64,000 bases of DNA from Streptomyces fradiae ATCC 10745 = DSM 40063 (GCF_008704425.1 NZ_CP023696.1:3884501-3948500), one strand, 5' to 3'; positions 1-10,064 are shown, counted from the first letter of the stretch. Translations and numbers: made by a program. Notes: generated by a model from the letters alone, not told the origin.

Positions 1-154
1 ATTGTCGTGAAACCGGATGCCGTGAAGGACCCCCGAAGCCTCCCGTGAAAGGGAACGCGGCTCACCCCGCCCCCGCGGGAACGCCCCGGCGCTGTGTCGG
101 CGGCGCTGCCCGCACCAGCCGTCCGTCCACTCGTTCTCGCAGGTCAGGACCCAA

Positions 155-1462
155 GTGTCGTACTCATACGAAGCCCCAGCCTCACAGTCGCTCTTCGACC
201 GCGCCTCCCAGGTGACGCCCGGCGGCGTGAACTCCCCCGTCCGCGCCTTCCGGGCCGTGGGCGGAACGCCCCGCTTCATGGTGTCCGGTACGGGTCCGTA
301 CCTCACCGACGCGGACGGGCGCGAGTACGTCGACCTCGTCTGCTCCTGGGGGCCGATGATCCTCGGCCACGCGCACCCCGAGGTGATCGCCGCCGTGCAG
401 GAGGCCGTCGCGCGCGGCACGTCCTTCGGCACGCCGGGCGAGGGCGAGGTCGCCCTCGCCGAGGAGATCGTGGCGCGGATCGCCCCGGTCGAGCAGGTCC
501 GGCTGGTGTCCAGCGGCACCGAGGCGACCATGTCCGCGATCCGCCTGGCCCGCGGCTTCACCGGCCGCAGCAAGGTGGTCAAGTTCGCCGGCTGCTACCA
601 CGGGCACGTGGACGCGCTGCTGGCCGCCGCGGGCTCCGGGGTGGCCACCTTCGGCCTGCCCGACACGCCCGGCGTCACGGGCGCCCAGGCCGGCGACACC
701 ATCGTGCTGCCGTACAACGACCTGGAGGCCGTGCAGGAGGCGTTCCACCGCCACCCGGGTGAGATCGCCTGCGTGATCACCGAGGCGTCCCCCGGCAACA
801 TGGGCGTCGTCCCGCCGCGGCCCGGCTTCAACCAGGGCCTCAAGGACGCCTGCGCGAAGAACGGCGCGCTGTACATCTCCGACGAGGTCATGACGGGCTT
901 CCGCACGTCGAAGGCCGGCTGGTACGGCGTCGACGGCGTGGCCCCGGACCTGATGACCTTCGGCAAGGTGATGGGCGGCGGCTTCCCGGCCGCGGCGTTC
1001 GGCGGCCGCGCCGACGTGATGGCCCACCTCGCGCCGGCCGGCCCGGTCTACCAGGCGGGCACGCTCTCCGGGAACCCGATCGCCACCGCCGCCGGGCTCG
1101 CCCAGCTCCGGCTGCTCGACGACGCCGCGTACGAGAAGGTCGACGCGGTCTCCCGGGAGATCCAGGGCCTGGTGGCGGAAGCGCTGGCCAAGGAGGGCGT
1201 GGCGCACCGGCTGCAGAACGCCTCCAACATGTTCTCGGTCTTCTTCACCGACCGGGAGGTCCGCGACTACGAGGACGCCAAGCGGCAGGAGTCGTTCCGC
1301 TTCACCGCGTTCTTCCACTCGATGCTGGCGCAGGGCGTCTACCTGCCGCCGTCGGCGTTCGAGTCGTGGTTCGTGTCGACGGCCCACGACGAGCGCGCGG
1401 TGGAGCGGATCGCCGCCGCGCTGCCCGCCGCCGCCCGCGCCGCCGCGGAGGCCACGGCATGA
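155..1462 (+). CDS. hemL: Glutamate-1-semialdehyde 2,1-aminomutase
   Basis: PLP enzyme that converts glutamate-1-semialdehyde to 5-aminolevulinate, the C5-route precursor of heme, siroheme and cobalamin; cytosolic. The 435-residue product has the usual family length. It shows the [16 protein letters not shown] phosphate-binding segment near residue 120 and the [17 protein letters not shown] loop, where Lys271 should form the Schiff base with PLP. The GTG start at 155 gives the conserved N-terminus with [21 protein letters not shown]. The 154 bases upstream hold its promoter region and no gene I can support. Its stop overlaps the next start by 4 bp, so the two are co-translated. Heme supply fits the cytochrome c genes downstream. 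Confidence 0.97.
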   Translation: MSYSYEAPASQSLFDRASQVTPGGVNSPVRAFRAVGGTPRFMVSGTGPYLTDADGREYVDLVCSWGPMILGHAHPEVIAAVQEAVARGTSFGTPGEGEVALAEEIVARIAPVEQVRLVSSGTEATMSAIRLARGFTGRSKVVKFAGCYHGHVDALLAAAGSGVATFGLPDTPGVTGAQAGDTIVLPYNDLEAVQEAFHRHPGEIACVITEASPGNMGVVPPRPGFNQGLKDACAKNGALYISDEVMTGFRTSKAGWYGVDGVAPDLMTFGKVMGGGFPAAAFGGRADVMAHLAPAGPVYQAGTLSGNPIATAAGLAQLRLLDDAAYEKVDAVSREIQGLVAEALAKEGVAHRLQNASNMFSVFFTDREVRDYEDAKRQESFRFTAFFHSMLAQGVYLPPSAFESWFVSTAHDERAVERIAAALPAAARAAAEATA

Positions 1463-2277
1463 CGGACGTGCGGGGAGACGCGGTGGAGCCCGGCGGGGCC
1501 CGGGAGCCGGGCGGGGCCCGGGAGTCGGGCGGGGCCCGGGAGTCGGGCGGGGCGCGTGAGCCGGGCGGGGCCCGGGAGTCCGGCGGGGCGAAGGGCGGTG
1601 CCGGGGAGGAGGTGACCGTCGTCCACCTGATGCGGCACGGCGAGGTGCACAACCCGGACGGCGTCCTCTACGGCCGCCGCCCCGGGTACCACCTGTCGGA
1701 CCTGGGGCGGCGGATGGCCGACCGGGTCGCCGAGCACCTGGCGGACCGGGACGTCACGTACGTCGTGGCGTCCCCGCTGGAGCGGGCGCAGGAGACGGCC
1801 GAGCCGATCGCCGGGGCGCACGGCCTGGAGCTGGCCACGGACGAGCGGCTGATCGAGGCGGCGAACGTCTTCGAGGGCAAGACGTTCGGCGTCGGCGACG
1901 GCGCGCTGCGCAGGCCGGGCAACTGGCGGCACCTGAGCAACCCGTTCCGCCCGTCCTGGGGCGAGCCCTACATGGACCAGGTCGTACGGATGACGGGCGC
2001 CCTCGCCGCCGCGCGCGACGCGGCCCGCGGGCACGAGGCGGTGTGCGTCAGCCACCAGCTCCCCATCTGGATCGTGCGGAGCTTCGTGGAGCGCCGCCGC
2101 CTGTGGCACGACCCGCGCCGCAGGCAGTGCACGCTGGCGTCGCTGACCACGTTCACGTACCACGGCGACCGGATCGTGTCCGTCGGGTACAGCGAGCCGG
2201 CGCGCGACCTCGTGCCGGCGCACCTGCTCGCGGGCGCGAAGCCCGTGAAGGGGAAGACCAAGGCGTTCGGCGCCTGA
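1459..2277 (+). CDS. Histidine phosphatase family protein (phosphoglycerate mutase-like)
   Basis: Member of the histidine phosphatase superfamily. [12 protein letters not shown] carries the RHG catalytic motif near residue 60, and a second conserved His lies in the [10 protein letters not shown] segment near residue 200. The 272-residue protein begins with an unusual low-complexity head (residues ~8-45) of repeated GGARE(P/S) units. It is encoded by a near-perfect GC-rich tandem repeat at about 1485-1595 and is probably a disordered linker. The ATG overlaps the hemL stop (ATGA). Substrate is unknown; proximity to hemL alone does not define a role in heme synthesis. Confidence 0.85.
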   Translation: MTDVRGDAVEPGGAREPGGARESGGARESGGAREPGGARESGGAKGGAGEEVTVVHLMRHGEVHNPDGVLYGRRPGYHLSDLGRRMADRVAEHLADRDVTYVVASPLERAQETAEPIAGAHGLELATDERLIEAANVFEGKTFGVGDGALRRPGNWRHLSNPFRPSWGEPYMDQVVRMTGALAAARDAARGHEAVCVSHQLPIWIVRSFVERRRLWHDPRRRQCTLASLTTFTYHGDRIVSVGYSEPARDLVPAHLLAGAKPVKGKTKAFGA

Positions 2278-2653
2278 CCGCACCCCCGTCGCCCGGCGGC
2301 CGGGGCCGGTCGCCCCGGCCGCCCCGGCCGCCGACCGCCGTCCGTCCGGGCCACCGTCCGTCCGGGCCGCTGGCCGTCCGGGCCACCGTCCGGGCCGCCG
2401 GCCACCGGCCGTCCCGGCCGCCGCCCCTCGGTCGCCACCGGGCCACCGGGCCGCCGAGCCGGCCGTCGGCTCCGGCGGTCGCCAACCGGGCCGCCGATTT
2501 CCCGAGCCCGGGAATCGGAACGCGGAGTGACCGTTTCCTCACTCCCGCAATTGTGTGATTATCAGTGGAACCCTGAACCCCTCATTCCGCATCCTCCCGG
2601 GTGCCCGGCCGGAACTCCGCCGGGGCGTCCCGGGAGCGGAAATGGGGGAGCGT
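2278..2653. other. Intergenic stretch with GC-rich degenerate repeats
   Basis: No gene is supported here. About 2330-2480 is a degenerate repeat of CCGTCCGGGCCACCG-like units. The last 130 bases are less GC-rich (around 2545-2570, including a GATTAT hexamer) and probably hold the promoter of the following lipoprotein gene. An in-frame upstream extension of that gene to 2555 is possible but lacks a good ribosome binding site. Confidence 0.5.
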
Positions 2654-3943
2654 ATGCGTGCCATCACCCGAAGGGGGCTGCTGGGGGCGGGAGTCGGCGC
2701 CGCCGCCGGCTGCGGCGCCTTCACCGGCGACCGGTCCGGCGCGTCCGGCGGCAGCGGTACGGACGCCGCCCGGTCCGACGGCGGAAAGGGCGGCGGAAAG
2801 CACGACGCCGGAAAGGGCGGCGGCGAAAGCGGCGGCACAGCGGGCGGCAGCGGCGGCGCGCCGAAGGGGCGGCCCATCGGGGACGGCTCCACCGCCGACA
2901 CCGGCCCGCAGCCCCGGCAGCCCGCCCGGCCCGAGCCCCTGGAGCCGGGCCGGACCCCGCCGCAGTTCGTCGTCCTCTCCTGGGACGGCGCCGGAGAGGT
3001 CGGGAACGGCCTCTTCCCCCGCTTCCTCGACCTCGCCCGCGAGCACGGCGCCGCGATGACCTTCTTCCTCTCCGGCGTATACCTCCTCCCGGAATCGAAG
3101 AAGACCCGCTACCGCCCGCCCCGCAACCGCCCCGGCGCCTCCGACATCGGCTACCTCACCGACGCGCACATCAAGGACACCCTCGACAACGTCCGCCGGG
3201 CCTGGCTCGACGGCCACGAGATAGGCACCCATTTCAACGGGCATTTCTGCGGCGGACCCGGTTCCGTCGCGAACTGGACCCCCGGCGAATGGCGCGACGA
3301 GATCGACCAGGCGGTGGAATTCGTCACCGAGTGGAAGACCAACACCGGCTGGACCGACCTCGACCCGCTCCCCTTCGACTACCGCAGGGAACTGGTCGGC
3401 GGCCGCACCCCCTGCCTGCTCGGCCAGGAGAACCTGCTGCCCACCGCCGCGAAGCTCGGCTGGCGCTACGACGCCTCCTCGCCCGGCGGCCTCCAGGTCT
3501 GGCCCGGGAAACGGGAGGGGCTGTGGGACCTGCCGCTCCAGGCGGTGCCGTTCCCCGGCCACTCCTTCGAGGTCCTGTCGATGGACTACAACATCCTCGC
3601 CAACCAGTCGAAGAACTCCACCCAGGGCCCGCCGTCCCGCCATCCCGGCTGGCGCCGGCAGGCCACCGAGGCATATCTGGCCGGATTCACGCGCGCGTAC
3701 GAAACGAATCGGGCGCCCCTCTTCATCGGCAACCACTTCGAGCAGTGGAACGGCGGAATCTACATGGACGCCGTGGAGGACGCGCTCAAGGAAATGGCCG
3801 GAAAGAAGGACGTGCGGCTCGTCTCGTTCCGGCAGCTCGTGGACTGGCTCGACGCACAGGACCCCAAGATCCTCAAGAAGCTCCGCTCGCTCGGGGTGGG
3901 AGAATCCCCGGCAGGCGGCTGGAACGCCTTCCTCCGCGCTTAG
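2654..3943 (+). CDS. Polysaccharide deacetylase-like lipoprotein (probable Tat export)
   Basis: Predicted exported lipoprotein of 429 residues. The chosen ATG follows GGGGGAG by 3 bases and gives MRAITRRGLLGAGVGAAAGCG: a twin-arginine signal (TRRGLLG) followed by a lipobox-like AAGC. A long Gly/Ser/Lys-rich linker (residues ~20-85) leads to a NodB-like domain. FVVLSWDGAGE takes the place of the TFDDG motif, AMTFFLSG resembles the ATFFxxG strand, and GHEIGTHFNGHF resembles the GHEIGNHxxxH metal-site motif. These suggest a secreted deacetylase acting on cell wall or capsular sugars. The first motif is atypical, so catalytic activity is not assured. Confidence 0.75.
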   Translation: MRAITRRGLLGAGVGAAAGCGAFTGDRSGASGGSGTDAARSDGGKGGGKHDAGKGGGESGGTAGGSGGAPKGRPIGDGSTADTGPQPRQPARPEPLEPGRTPPQFVVLSWDGAGEVGNGLFPRFLDLAREHGAAMTFFLSGVYLLPESKKTRYRPPRNRPGASDIGYLTDAHIKDTLDNVRRAWLDGHEIGTHFNGHFCGGPGSVANWTPGEWRDEIDQAVEFVTEWKTNTGWTDLDPLPFDYRRELVGGRTPCLLGQENLLPTAAKLGWRYDASSPGGLQVWPGKREGLWDLPLQAVPFPGHSFEVLSMDYNILANQSKNSTQGPPSRHPGWRRQATEAYLAGFTRAYETNRAPLFIGNHFEQWNGGIYMDAVEDALKEMAGKKDVRLVSFRQLVDWLDAQDPKILKKLRSLGVGESPAGGWNAFLRA

Positions 3944-4020
3944 CCGGGCTTCACAAGGGGCTTTACGGGCACTCAGGGGGGCGGCCAAGATCCGGCAAAC
4001 GGCCATGCGAAACTTTTCAC

Positions 4021-4635
4021 ATGAGCCACAGCCGCGCCCACCGAGGCCTCCTGCTCACCGCCGGCGCCCTGGCGGCCGCGCTCGCGCTGACCGCGTGCAG
4101 CGGCAGCCCCAAGGGCACGTCCGGCGGGGGCGGCAACACCAACTTCGTCACCGACGTCGACGGCATCGCCACCCTCCCCAAGGGCGAGCGCCCGGCGCCC
4201 AACGAGCTCGCGGGCGAGACCCTGGACGGCGGCCGGCTCGACGTCGCCGACCTCAAGGGCAAGGTCGTCGTCCTCAACCTGTGGGGCGAGTGGTGCAACC
4301 CGTGCCGCGCCGAGGCCCCGCACTTCACCAAGGCGGCCAACGAGCTCAAGCCGAAGGGCGTCGAGTTCGTCGGCATCAACACGCGCAGCAACAAGCTCAA
4401 GTCGCTGGAGTTCGAGAAGGACTTCGAGGTCCCGTACCCGAGCCTCTTCGACCCGTACGGCAAGCTCGTCCTCAACGGCTTCCCCAAGGGGGCCGTCCAG
4501 CCGCAGGCCATCCCGTCGACGCTGGTCCTCGACCGCGACGGCAAGATCGCCGCGCGCGCCCTCAAGGCGCTCTCCGAGGACGAGCTGCGCTCGATGATCA
4601 CTCCGGTCCTGGCCGAGAAGGCCGGCGGGCAGTAG
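4021..4635 (+). CDS. TlpA/ResA-like thioredoxin lipoprotein
   Basis: Extracytoplasmic thiol-disulfide oxidoreductase of 204 residues. It has a lipoprotein signal with LALTACSGS (lipid Cys near residue 24), a Gly-rich linker, then a thioredoxin fold with NLWGEWCNPCRAEAP holding the CxxC redox pair near residue 98, and the IPSTLVLDRDG segment containing the cis-Pro. In system II cytochrome c maturation such proteins reduce the apocytochrome CxxCH cysteines before heme attachment. It starts an operon with ccdA (3 bp gap), resB and ccsB. The ATG at 4021 lacks an obvious Shine-Dalgarno sequence. Confidence 0.9.
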   Translation: MSHSRAHRGLLLTAGALAAALALTACSGSPKGTSGGGGNTNFVTDVDGIATLPKGERPAPNELAGETLDGGRLDVADLKGKVVVLNLWGEWCNPCRAEAPHFTKAANELKPKGVEFVGINTRSNKLKSLEFEKDFEVPYPSLFDPYGKLVLNGFPKGAVQPQAIPSTLVLDRDGKIAARALKALSEDELRSMITPVLAEKAGGQ

Positions 4636-4638
4636 TCC

Positions 4639-5376
4639 ATGAACGAGACGGTCTTCAGCGGGGCCCTCCTGCTGGCCCTGCCCGTCGCCGTGCTCGGCGG
4701 CCTGGTCTCCTTCTTCTCGCCCTGCGTGCTCCCCCTCGTCCCCGGCTACCTCTCGTACGTGACCGGGGTCACCGGCACGGACCTGGCCGAGGCGCGGCGC
4801 GGCCGGATGGTGCTGGGCGCCGGGCTGTTCGTCCTCGGCTTCTCCGCCGTCTTCGTCTCCGGCGGCGCGCTGTTCGGCTACTCCGGCCAGACCCTCCTGG
4901 AGCACCGCGAGATCCTGAGCCGGGTGCTCGGCGTCGTGATGATCCTCATGGGCGTCTTCTTCATGGGGCTCATGCCGTGGCTCACCCAGCGCGAGTTCCG
5001 GTTCCACCGCAAGCCGGCCGCCGGCCTCGTGGGCGCGCCGGTCATCGGCGTGCTCTTCGGCATCGGCTGGACGCCGTGCGTCGGCCCGACGCTCACCGCC
5101 GTCAACGCGCTCGCCCTCAACGAGGCCAGCGCCGGGCGCGGCGCGCTCCTCACCCTGGCGTACTGCCTCGGCCTCGGCCTGCCGTTCATCGTCGCGGCCG
5201 TCGCGTTCCGCAAGGCGCTCGGCGCGTTCGGCTGGGTGAAGCGGCACTACGCGTGGGTGATGCGGATCGGCGGCGGCATGATGATCCTGACCGGTCTGCT
5301 CCTGCTCACCGGCGTGTGGGACGCGCTCGTACAGGCGACGCAGAGCTGGTCCAGCAGCTTCCAGGTGGGGATCTGA
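4639..5376 (+). CDS. ccdA: Cytochrome c biogenesis protein CcdA
   Basis: Polytopic membrane protein of 245 residues with about six transmembrane segments. It carries electrons from cytosolic thioredoxin to the extracytoplasmic TlpA-like protein. The two redox cysteines sit in the typical contexts FFSPCVLPLVPGYLSY (near residue 30) and GIGWTPCVGPTL (near residue 145). Its position 3 bp after the TlpA-like gene and just before resB supports a role in keeping apocytochrome c thiols reduced. Confidence 0.95.
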   Translation: MNETVFSGALLLALPVAVLGGLVSFFSPCVLPLVPGYLSYVTGVTGTDLAEARRGRMVLGAGLFVLGFSAVFVSGGALFGYSGQTLLEHREILSRVLGVVMILMGVFFMGLMPWLTQREFRFHRKPAAGLVGAPVIGVLFGIGWTPCVGPTLTAVNALALNEASAGRGALLTLAYCLGLGLPFIVAAVAFRKALGAFGWVKRHYAWVMRIGGGMMILTGLLLLTGVWDALVQATQSWSSSFQVGI

Positions 5377-5384
5377 GGTTCACC

Positions 5385-7349
5385 ATGAGCAACACCGAAC
5401 AGACCGGCCGCCGCCCCGAGCCCGGAACCGAGCCCGGCGCCGGTACCGGAACCGAGCCCGGTGCCGGTAGCGGCGCCGCGGGCGCGGCCGGCGAGCCGTC
5501 CCTGGGGGCCGCCGGCGAGCGGCTGTCCACCGGCCCCGCCCAGGACCCGGAGCCCGCGACCCTCCCCGCCCTCGGCGTCGTCGGCTGGATCCGCTGGTTC
5601 TGGCGGCAGCTGACCTCCATGCGGGTCGCGCTGATCCTGCTCTTCCTGCTCTCCCTCGGCGCGATCCCCGGCTCCCTCATCCCGCAGAACGGCGTGGACG
5701 AGACGAAGGTCAACGCCTTCAAGGAGGCCCACGAGACCCTCACGCCGATCTACGAGAAGCTCCAGCTCTTCGACGTCTACAGCTCGGTGTGGTTCTCCGC
5801 GATCTACATCCTGCTGTTCGTCTCCCTCATCGGCTGCATCGTCCCGCGCACCCACCAGTTCGTCGGCCAGCTCCGCAGCCGCCCGCCGGGCGCGCCCCGG
5901 CGGCTCACCCGCCTCCCCGCGTACGCCACCTGGCGTACGGAGGCCACGCCCGCACAGGTGCGCGAGGCCGGGCTGAGGCTGCTGCGGAAGCGGCGCTTCC
6001 GGGCCCATGCGGCCGGGGACGCGGTCGCCGCCGAGAAGGGCTACCTCCGCGAGTTCGGCAATCTGCTCTTCCACATCTCGCTGATCGTGATGCTCCTCGC
6101 CTTCGCCGCCGGGCAGCTCTTCCGGTCCGAGGGCGGCAAGCTCATCGTCGAGGGCGACGGCTTCGCCAACACGCTGAGCCAGTACGACGACTTCCGGTCC
6201 GGCTCCCTGTTCGCCCTGGACGACCTCGGCCACTTCAGCTTCGAGCTGCGCCGGTTCACCGGTACGTACGAGGCGACCGGCCCGCAGCGCGGCACGCCCC
6301 GCACCTTCGAGGCGGAGGTGACGTACGCCGAGAACGGCGGCCCCGACAAGGAGGCCGTGATCCGCGTCAACGAGCCGCTGCAGGTGGCGGGCGCCAAGGT
6401 GTACCTGATCGAGCACGGGTACGCCCCCGTCGTCACCGTCCGGGACGGCAAGGGCAAGATCGTCAGCCAGGAGGCCGTCCCGCTGCTCCCGCTCGACGCC
6501 AACGTCACCTCGCAGGGCGTCGTCAAGGTCAAGGACGGCTACCGCGACAAGAACGGCAAGCGCGACCAGCTCGGCATCCCGCTGTTCTTCGTGCCCACCT
6601 TCGCCGGCGAGGGGCAGGGCCAGATGTTCTCGGTCTTCCCCGCGCTGGTCGACCCGCGCCTGAGCGTCTCCGCCTACCACGGCGACCTGCGCGCCGACTC
6701 GGGCGTCCCGCAGAACGTCTACCAGCTCGACATGTCCAAGATGAAGCCGTTCAAGGACGCGCGGGGCGAGATCCTCAAGAAGCAGCTCAAGCCCGGGGAG
6801 ACCTTCACGCTCCCGGACGGGGCCGGCTCGATCACCTTCGAGAAGGAGGTGAAGGAGTGGGCCAGCTTCCAGATCAGCCAGCAGCCCGGCAACGGCTGGG
6901 CACTGGCCGGCGCCGTCGCCGCCATCCTCGGCCTGACCGCCTCGCTCTTCATCCAGCGGCGCCGCGTCTGGGTGCGGGCCGTCGAGGGGCCGGACGGCGT
7001 CACCGTCGTCGAGACGGCGGGGCTGGGGCGCGGCGAGTCCGCGAAGCTCCCCGAGGAGCTGGCCGAGCTGGTGGCCGCGCTCCACTCCGTCGCGCCGACC
7101 GCGCCCGACGCGCCCGCCGCCGAGTCCGCGACGCACCCGGCGAAGGACGACGCGGCGGACGACGACCGGGCCGCCGACGACCCGGCTGCCGACGACCCGG
7201 AAGACGCCGCCGCCGAGGACCGCGCCGCCGGTGACCGTGCCGCCGGTGACCGCGCCGCCGAGAACCGTGACGCCGCCGCCCGCACCCCCGCGGGCGACGG
7301 CGCCGAACCCGCCGACCAGGCTGTTCCCGCCGAAGGGGCATCGCAGTGA
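5385..7349 (+). CDS. resB: Cytochrome c biogenesis protein ResB
   Basis: Component of the ResB-ResC (Ccs1-CcsA) system II heme lyase that ligates heme to apocytochrome c outside the membrane. The product has 654 residues: a Gly/Pro/Glu-rich head (1-65), transmembrane segments near 80-100, 140-160 and 225-245, a large extracytoplasmic domain, and a last helix near 505-525. A long Ala/Asp-rich tail (about 585-654, with repeated ADD and AAGDRAA units) is unusual and probably disordered. The ATG at 5385 is 8 bp after the ccdA stop. The stop overlaps the GTG of ccsB by 4 bp. Confidence 0.94.
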   Translation: MSNTEQTGRRPEPGTEPGAGTGTEPGAGSGAAGAAGEPSLGAAGERLSTGPAQDPEPATLPALGVVGWIRWFWRQLTSMRVALILLFLLSLGAIPGSLIPQNGVDETKVNAFKEAHETLTPIYEKLQLFDVYSSVWFSAIYILLFVSLIGCIVPRTHQFVGQLRSRPPGAPRRLTRLPAYATWRTEATPAQVREAGLRLLRKRRFRAHAAGDAVAAEKGYLREFGNLLFHISLIVMLLAFAAGQLFRSEGGKLIVEGDGFANTLSQYDDFRSGSLFALDDLGHFSFELRRFTGTYEATGPQRGTPRTFEAEVTYAENGGPDKEAVIRVNEPLQVAGAKVYLIEHGYAPVVTVRDGKGKIVSQEAVPLLPLDANVTSQGVVKVKDGYRDKNGKRDQLGIPLFFVPTFAGEGQGQMFSVFPALVDPRLSVSAYHGDLRADSGVPQNVYQLDMSKMKPFKDARGEILKKQLKPGETFTLPDGAGSITFEKEVKEWASFQISQQPGNGWALAGAVAAILGLTASLFIQRRRVWVRAVEGPDGVTVVETAGLGRGESAKLPEELAELVAALHSVAPTAPDAPAAESATHPAKDDAADDDRAADDPAADDPEDAAAEDRAAGDRAAGDRAAENRDAAARTPAGDGAEPADQAVPAEGASQ

Positions 7350-8452
7350 TCATCGCCGCCGCCAACGAAGACCTGGCGAACATCAGCAACGTCCTCGTGT
7401 ACTCGGCCATGGCCGTCTACACCCTGGCGTTCCTCGCGCACATCGCCGAGTGGGTGCTCGGCAGCCGCAGCAAGGTCGGCCGCACCGCCGCCGCCCTCAC
7501 CGCCACCTCCTCCGCCACCGCCGCCCCGCCCGCCGTCCGGGTGCGCGGCGGGCAGACCGCCGCCGGGTCCGCCGGGTCGGGCGGCACGGCCGTGCTCGAC
7601 AAGCCCGAGATCGTCACGCGCGGCGCCGCCGGGGCGCGGAACGTGCCGGACGGGCCCGGCGCCGCCGCCGGCGACGAGAAGGGCGACCTCTACGGCCGGA
7701 TCGCCGTGTCGCTGACCACCCTGGCGTTCCTGCTGGAGGCGGGCGGCGTCATCGCCCGCGCCCTCTCCGTGGAGCGGGCGCCGTGGGGCAACATGTACGA
7801 GTTCTCGCTGACGTTCTCCACCGTCGCGACCGGCACGTACCTCGCCCTGCTCCTCGCGGGCAAGAACGTCCGCTGGATGGGCCTGCCCCTGGTCACGACC
7901 GTCCTGCTCGACCTGGGCCTCGCCACCACCTGGCTCTACACCGAGAGCGACCAGCTCGTCCCCGCCCTCGACTCGTACTGGCTGTGGATCCACGTCTCCA
8001 CCGCCATCTTCTGCGGCGCCGTCTTCTACATCGGCGCGGTCGCCACCGTGCTGTACCTGGTGCGCGACGGGTACGAGGCGAAGGTCGCCCGCGGCGAGAA
8101 GCCGGGCGCGTTCGTCCGGTCGGTCATGGAGCGGCTGCCCGCCGCGGCCACCTTCGACAAGCTCGCCTACCGGGTCAACGCCGCGGTCTTCCCGCTCTGG
8201 ACGTTCACGATCATCGCGGGCGCGATCTGGGCCGGCGACGCGTGGGGCCGCTACTGGGGCTGGGACGCCAAGGAGGTCTGGTCCTTCATCACCTGGGTCG
8301 CCTACGCCGCGTACCTGCACGCCCGCGCGACCGTCGGCTGGAAGGGCCGCAAGGCCTCGTACATCGCGCTGATCGCCTTCGCCTGCTGGCTGTTCAACTA
8401 CTACGGGGTGAACCTGTTCGTGAACAGCCTCCACTCCTACGCGGGCGTCTAG
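7346..8452 (+). CDS. ccsB: Cytochrome c biogenesis protein CcsB (heme handling, CcsA/ResC family)
   Basis: Multipass membrane partner of ResB that exports and presents heme to apocytochrome c. The 368-residue protein has about eight hydrophobic segments. The WGRYWGWDAKEVWSFITW motif near residue 300 is the diagnostic Trp-rich heme-binding WWD motif, flanked by conserved His residues. A variable Ala/Gly-rich cytoplasmic loop occupies about residues 45-110. The GTG start overlaps the resB stop. It ends the operon; a strong hairpin follows at 8468-8502. Confidence 0.96.
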   Translation: MIIAAANEDLANISNVLVYSAMAVYTLAFLAHIAEWVLGSRSKVGRTAAALTATSSATAAPPAVRVRGGQTAAGSAGSGGTAVLDKPEIVTRGAAGARNVPDGPGAAAGDEKGDLYGRIAVSLTTLAFLLEAGGVIARALSVERAPWGNMYEFSLTFSTVATGTYLALLLAGKNVRWMGLPLVTTVLLDLGLATTWLYTESDQLVPALDSYWLWIHVSTAIFCGAVFYIGAVATVLYLVRDGYEAKVARGEKPGAFVRSVMERLPAAATFDKLAYRVNAAVFPLWTFTIIAGAIWAGDAWGRYWGWDAKEVWSFITWVAYAAYLHARATVGWKGRKASYIALIAFACWLFNYYGVNLFVNSLHSYAGV

Positions 8453-8467
8453 CCACCCGCACGCCCC

Positions 8468-8502
8468 GCCCGTGGCCCCCGGCGCACCCGGGGGCCACGG
8501 GC
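8468..8502. terminator. Bidirectional hairpin terminator
   Basis: A perfect 15-bp stem (GCCCGTGGCCCCCGG at 8468-8482 pairing with 8488-8502) with a 5-nt loop. It lies between the convergent ccsB gene and the minus-strand binding-protein gene that ends at 8510, so it can serve both strands. Confidence 0.8.
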
Positions 8503-8509
8503 GCCCGCG

Positions 8510-10060
8510 CTACGGGCGGCGCGGCGGCAGGCAGTCCGCCGACGGGGCGGCGCCCTCCGGCCAGGCCATCGCCACGAAGCGGGGCGCGCCGCGGGTCAGC
8601 CGCACCACCGGCACCGCCTTGTTGTACGGGTTGCCGTAGTTGTCCAGGCAGATCCAGCCGCTCGCGCCCGGCACCTTCAGGGAGCCCTTCACCTGCGGCC
8701 ACTGCCGCGCCACGTCGGCGACCGGCGGGAGGTCGGCCCCCTGCGGCGTGGCCTCCCGGATGGCGCGCACGGCCGCCGCCATGGCGTCGTACGCGATGAT
8801 CGCCTGCCCGTCGGCGAGGGTGGTCCGCCCGATCGGGCCCGCCGGCGCCTTCGACACCTCCTCCAGCGCCCGCACGAACTCGTCGTACGCCGCCGCCGAG
8901 CCGCCCGTCGCCGGCGGCCGGTAGCCGGGCCGGGCCCGCCACGCGTCGGGGTGCGCCAGCGCCGCGTAGTGCACCGTCAGGCCCTCCTCCAGCGCCGACC
9001 GGTCGAGCTGCGGGTCGGCGCCGAGGTACGAGCCCTCGTCACCGGTCAGCACCGTGAACCGGCGCTCCTTGCAGCCGCGCGCCCCCAGCGCGTTGATGAA
9101 CTGCCGCAGCTGCGTGTGGCGGCCGGCGAAGAACACGGTGTCCGCGCGCGTGTCGCACACCAGGTGGGTGATCCGGCGGAAGGTGTTGGCCGTCGTCCCC
9201 TCGGCGTTGGGGTCCTCGGCGGACGTGAACCACTGCGGCTCGTACGGGGAGCGGGCCAGCAGCGCCGAGAAGGCGTTCTTCAGCGTGTCCGTGTAGTGGT
9301 CGCCGGTCCGCGTGTCGTGCACCAGCAGCGCCTTCGCCGCGTCGACCTTCCCGAAGTGGGCCAGCGCCCGCGCCTCGTCGCCGTTGGTGGGGGAGACCCG
9401 CGCGAGGCCGGGGAAGAGCTGCCGGCCGGGCGCGTTGGCGATGTTGTCGGCGGTGATCGTCGTGCCGACGACGGCGATCCCGGCCGCGGTCAGCTCCGCC
9501 ACCGCGCTCTGCACGGCCCCGCTGCTGGTCGCTATGCCGGACACCGCCCGCAGGTGGTGCGGGGCGCCCGTCATCCCCTTGAGCCGGTCGACGGCGGTCC
9601 TCCAGTGCGCGTTGTCCTTGCCGGTGTTGGCGAGGACGAGACGGATCCCGGGGACCTCGTTGTTCTGCCGGTTGGCGCGGTACTGCTGGACGAAGGCGCC
9701 CTGGAGCTCGTTGAGCACCTTCTCGCGCAGCCCCGCGCTGGTGGAGGTCAGCGGCAGCAGCAGGGCGACCGTGGCGTACGGGCCGTCCGCCAGGGTGGCG
9801 TTCTCCCGGCCGATGGCGGCGGCGACCTGCTCCAGCCGCTCCTCGCCGAAGGCGTAGCCGTCGCCGGCCTCGGCGACGCCGACGCACTCCTGGCTGCCCG
9901 CGGGACGGGCCACCCCCGGCGCGCAGGAGCGGTCCTCCGGGGTGGTGGCGCTCCGCACGACGGCGACCGTGCCCCAGGCGAGCAGGGCCAGCACGACCAC
10001 GGTGGTGACGGCCTTCTGGCGGGCGGTGTAGAAGAGGCGGTACCGGAAGGGGTTGTCCAT
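8510..10060 (-). CDS. Membrane-anchored periplasmic-binding-protein-like (type I ABC substrate-binding fold)
   Basis: A 516-residue protein. The start MDNPFRYRLF at 10060 lies 5 bp after the stop of the upstream ATPase gene. A short basic cytoplasmic head precedes one hydrophobic helix (residues ~15-37, VTTVVVLALLAWGTVAVV), with no lipobox. The rest resembles branched-chain-amino-acid/receptor-ligand binding domains: an ATVALLLPLTST strand, a long alternating Rossmann-like pattern, and VFFAGRHTQLRQFINAL. The anchor suggests a tethered extracytoplasmic sensor rather than a classical ABC import lipoprotein; no permease genes are adjacent. Ligand is unknown. Confidence 0.72.
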   Translation of the reverse strand: MDNPFRYRLFYTARQKAVTTVVVLALLAWGTVAVVRSATTPEDRSCAPGVARPAGSQECVGVAEAGDGYAFGEERLEQVAAAIGRENATLADGPYATVALLLPLTSTSAGLREKVLNELQGAFVQQYRANRQNNEVPGIRLVLANTGKDNAHWRTAVDRLKGMTGAPHHLRAVSGIATSSGAVQSAVAELTAAGIAVVGTTITADNIANAPGRQLFPGLARVSPTNGDEARALAHFGKVDAAKALLVHDTRTGDHYTDTLKNAFSALLARSPYEPQWFTSAEDPNAEGTTANTFRRITHLVCDTRADTVFFAGRHTQLRQFINALGARGCKERRFTVLTGDEGSYLGADPQLDRSALEEGLTVHYAALAHPDAWRARPGYRPPATGGSAAAYDEFVRALEEVSKAPAGPIGRTTLADGQAIIAYDAMAAAVRAIREATPQGADLPPVADVARQWPQVKGSLKVPGASGWICLDNYGNPYNKAVPVVRLTRGAPRFVAMAWPEGAAPSADCLPPRRP

Positions 10061-10064
10061 GCGG

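Noticed and set aside
182..1387. Long antisense frame across hemL
   Set aside because: Antisense shadow of a well-identified gene.
4005..5384. Long plus-strand frame upstream of resB running through the TlpA-like and ccdA genes
   Set aside because: The frame is a shadow of those two genes; resB starts at 5385 with a normal N-terminus.
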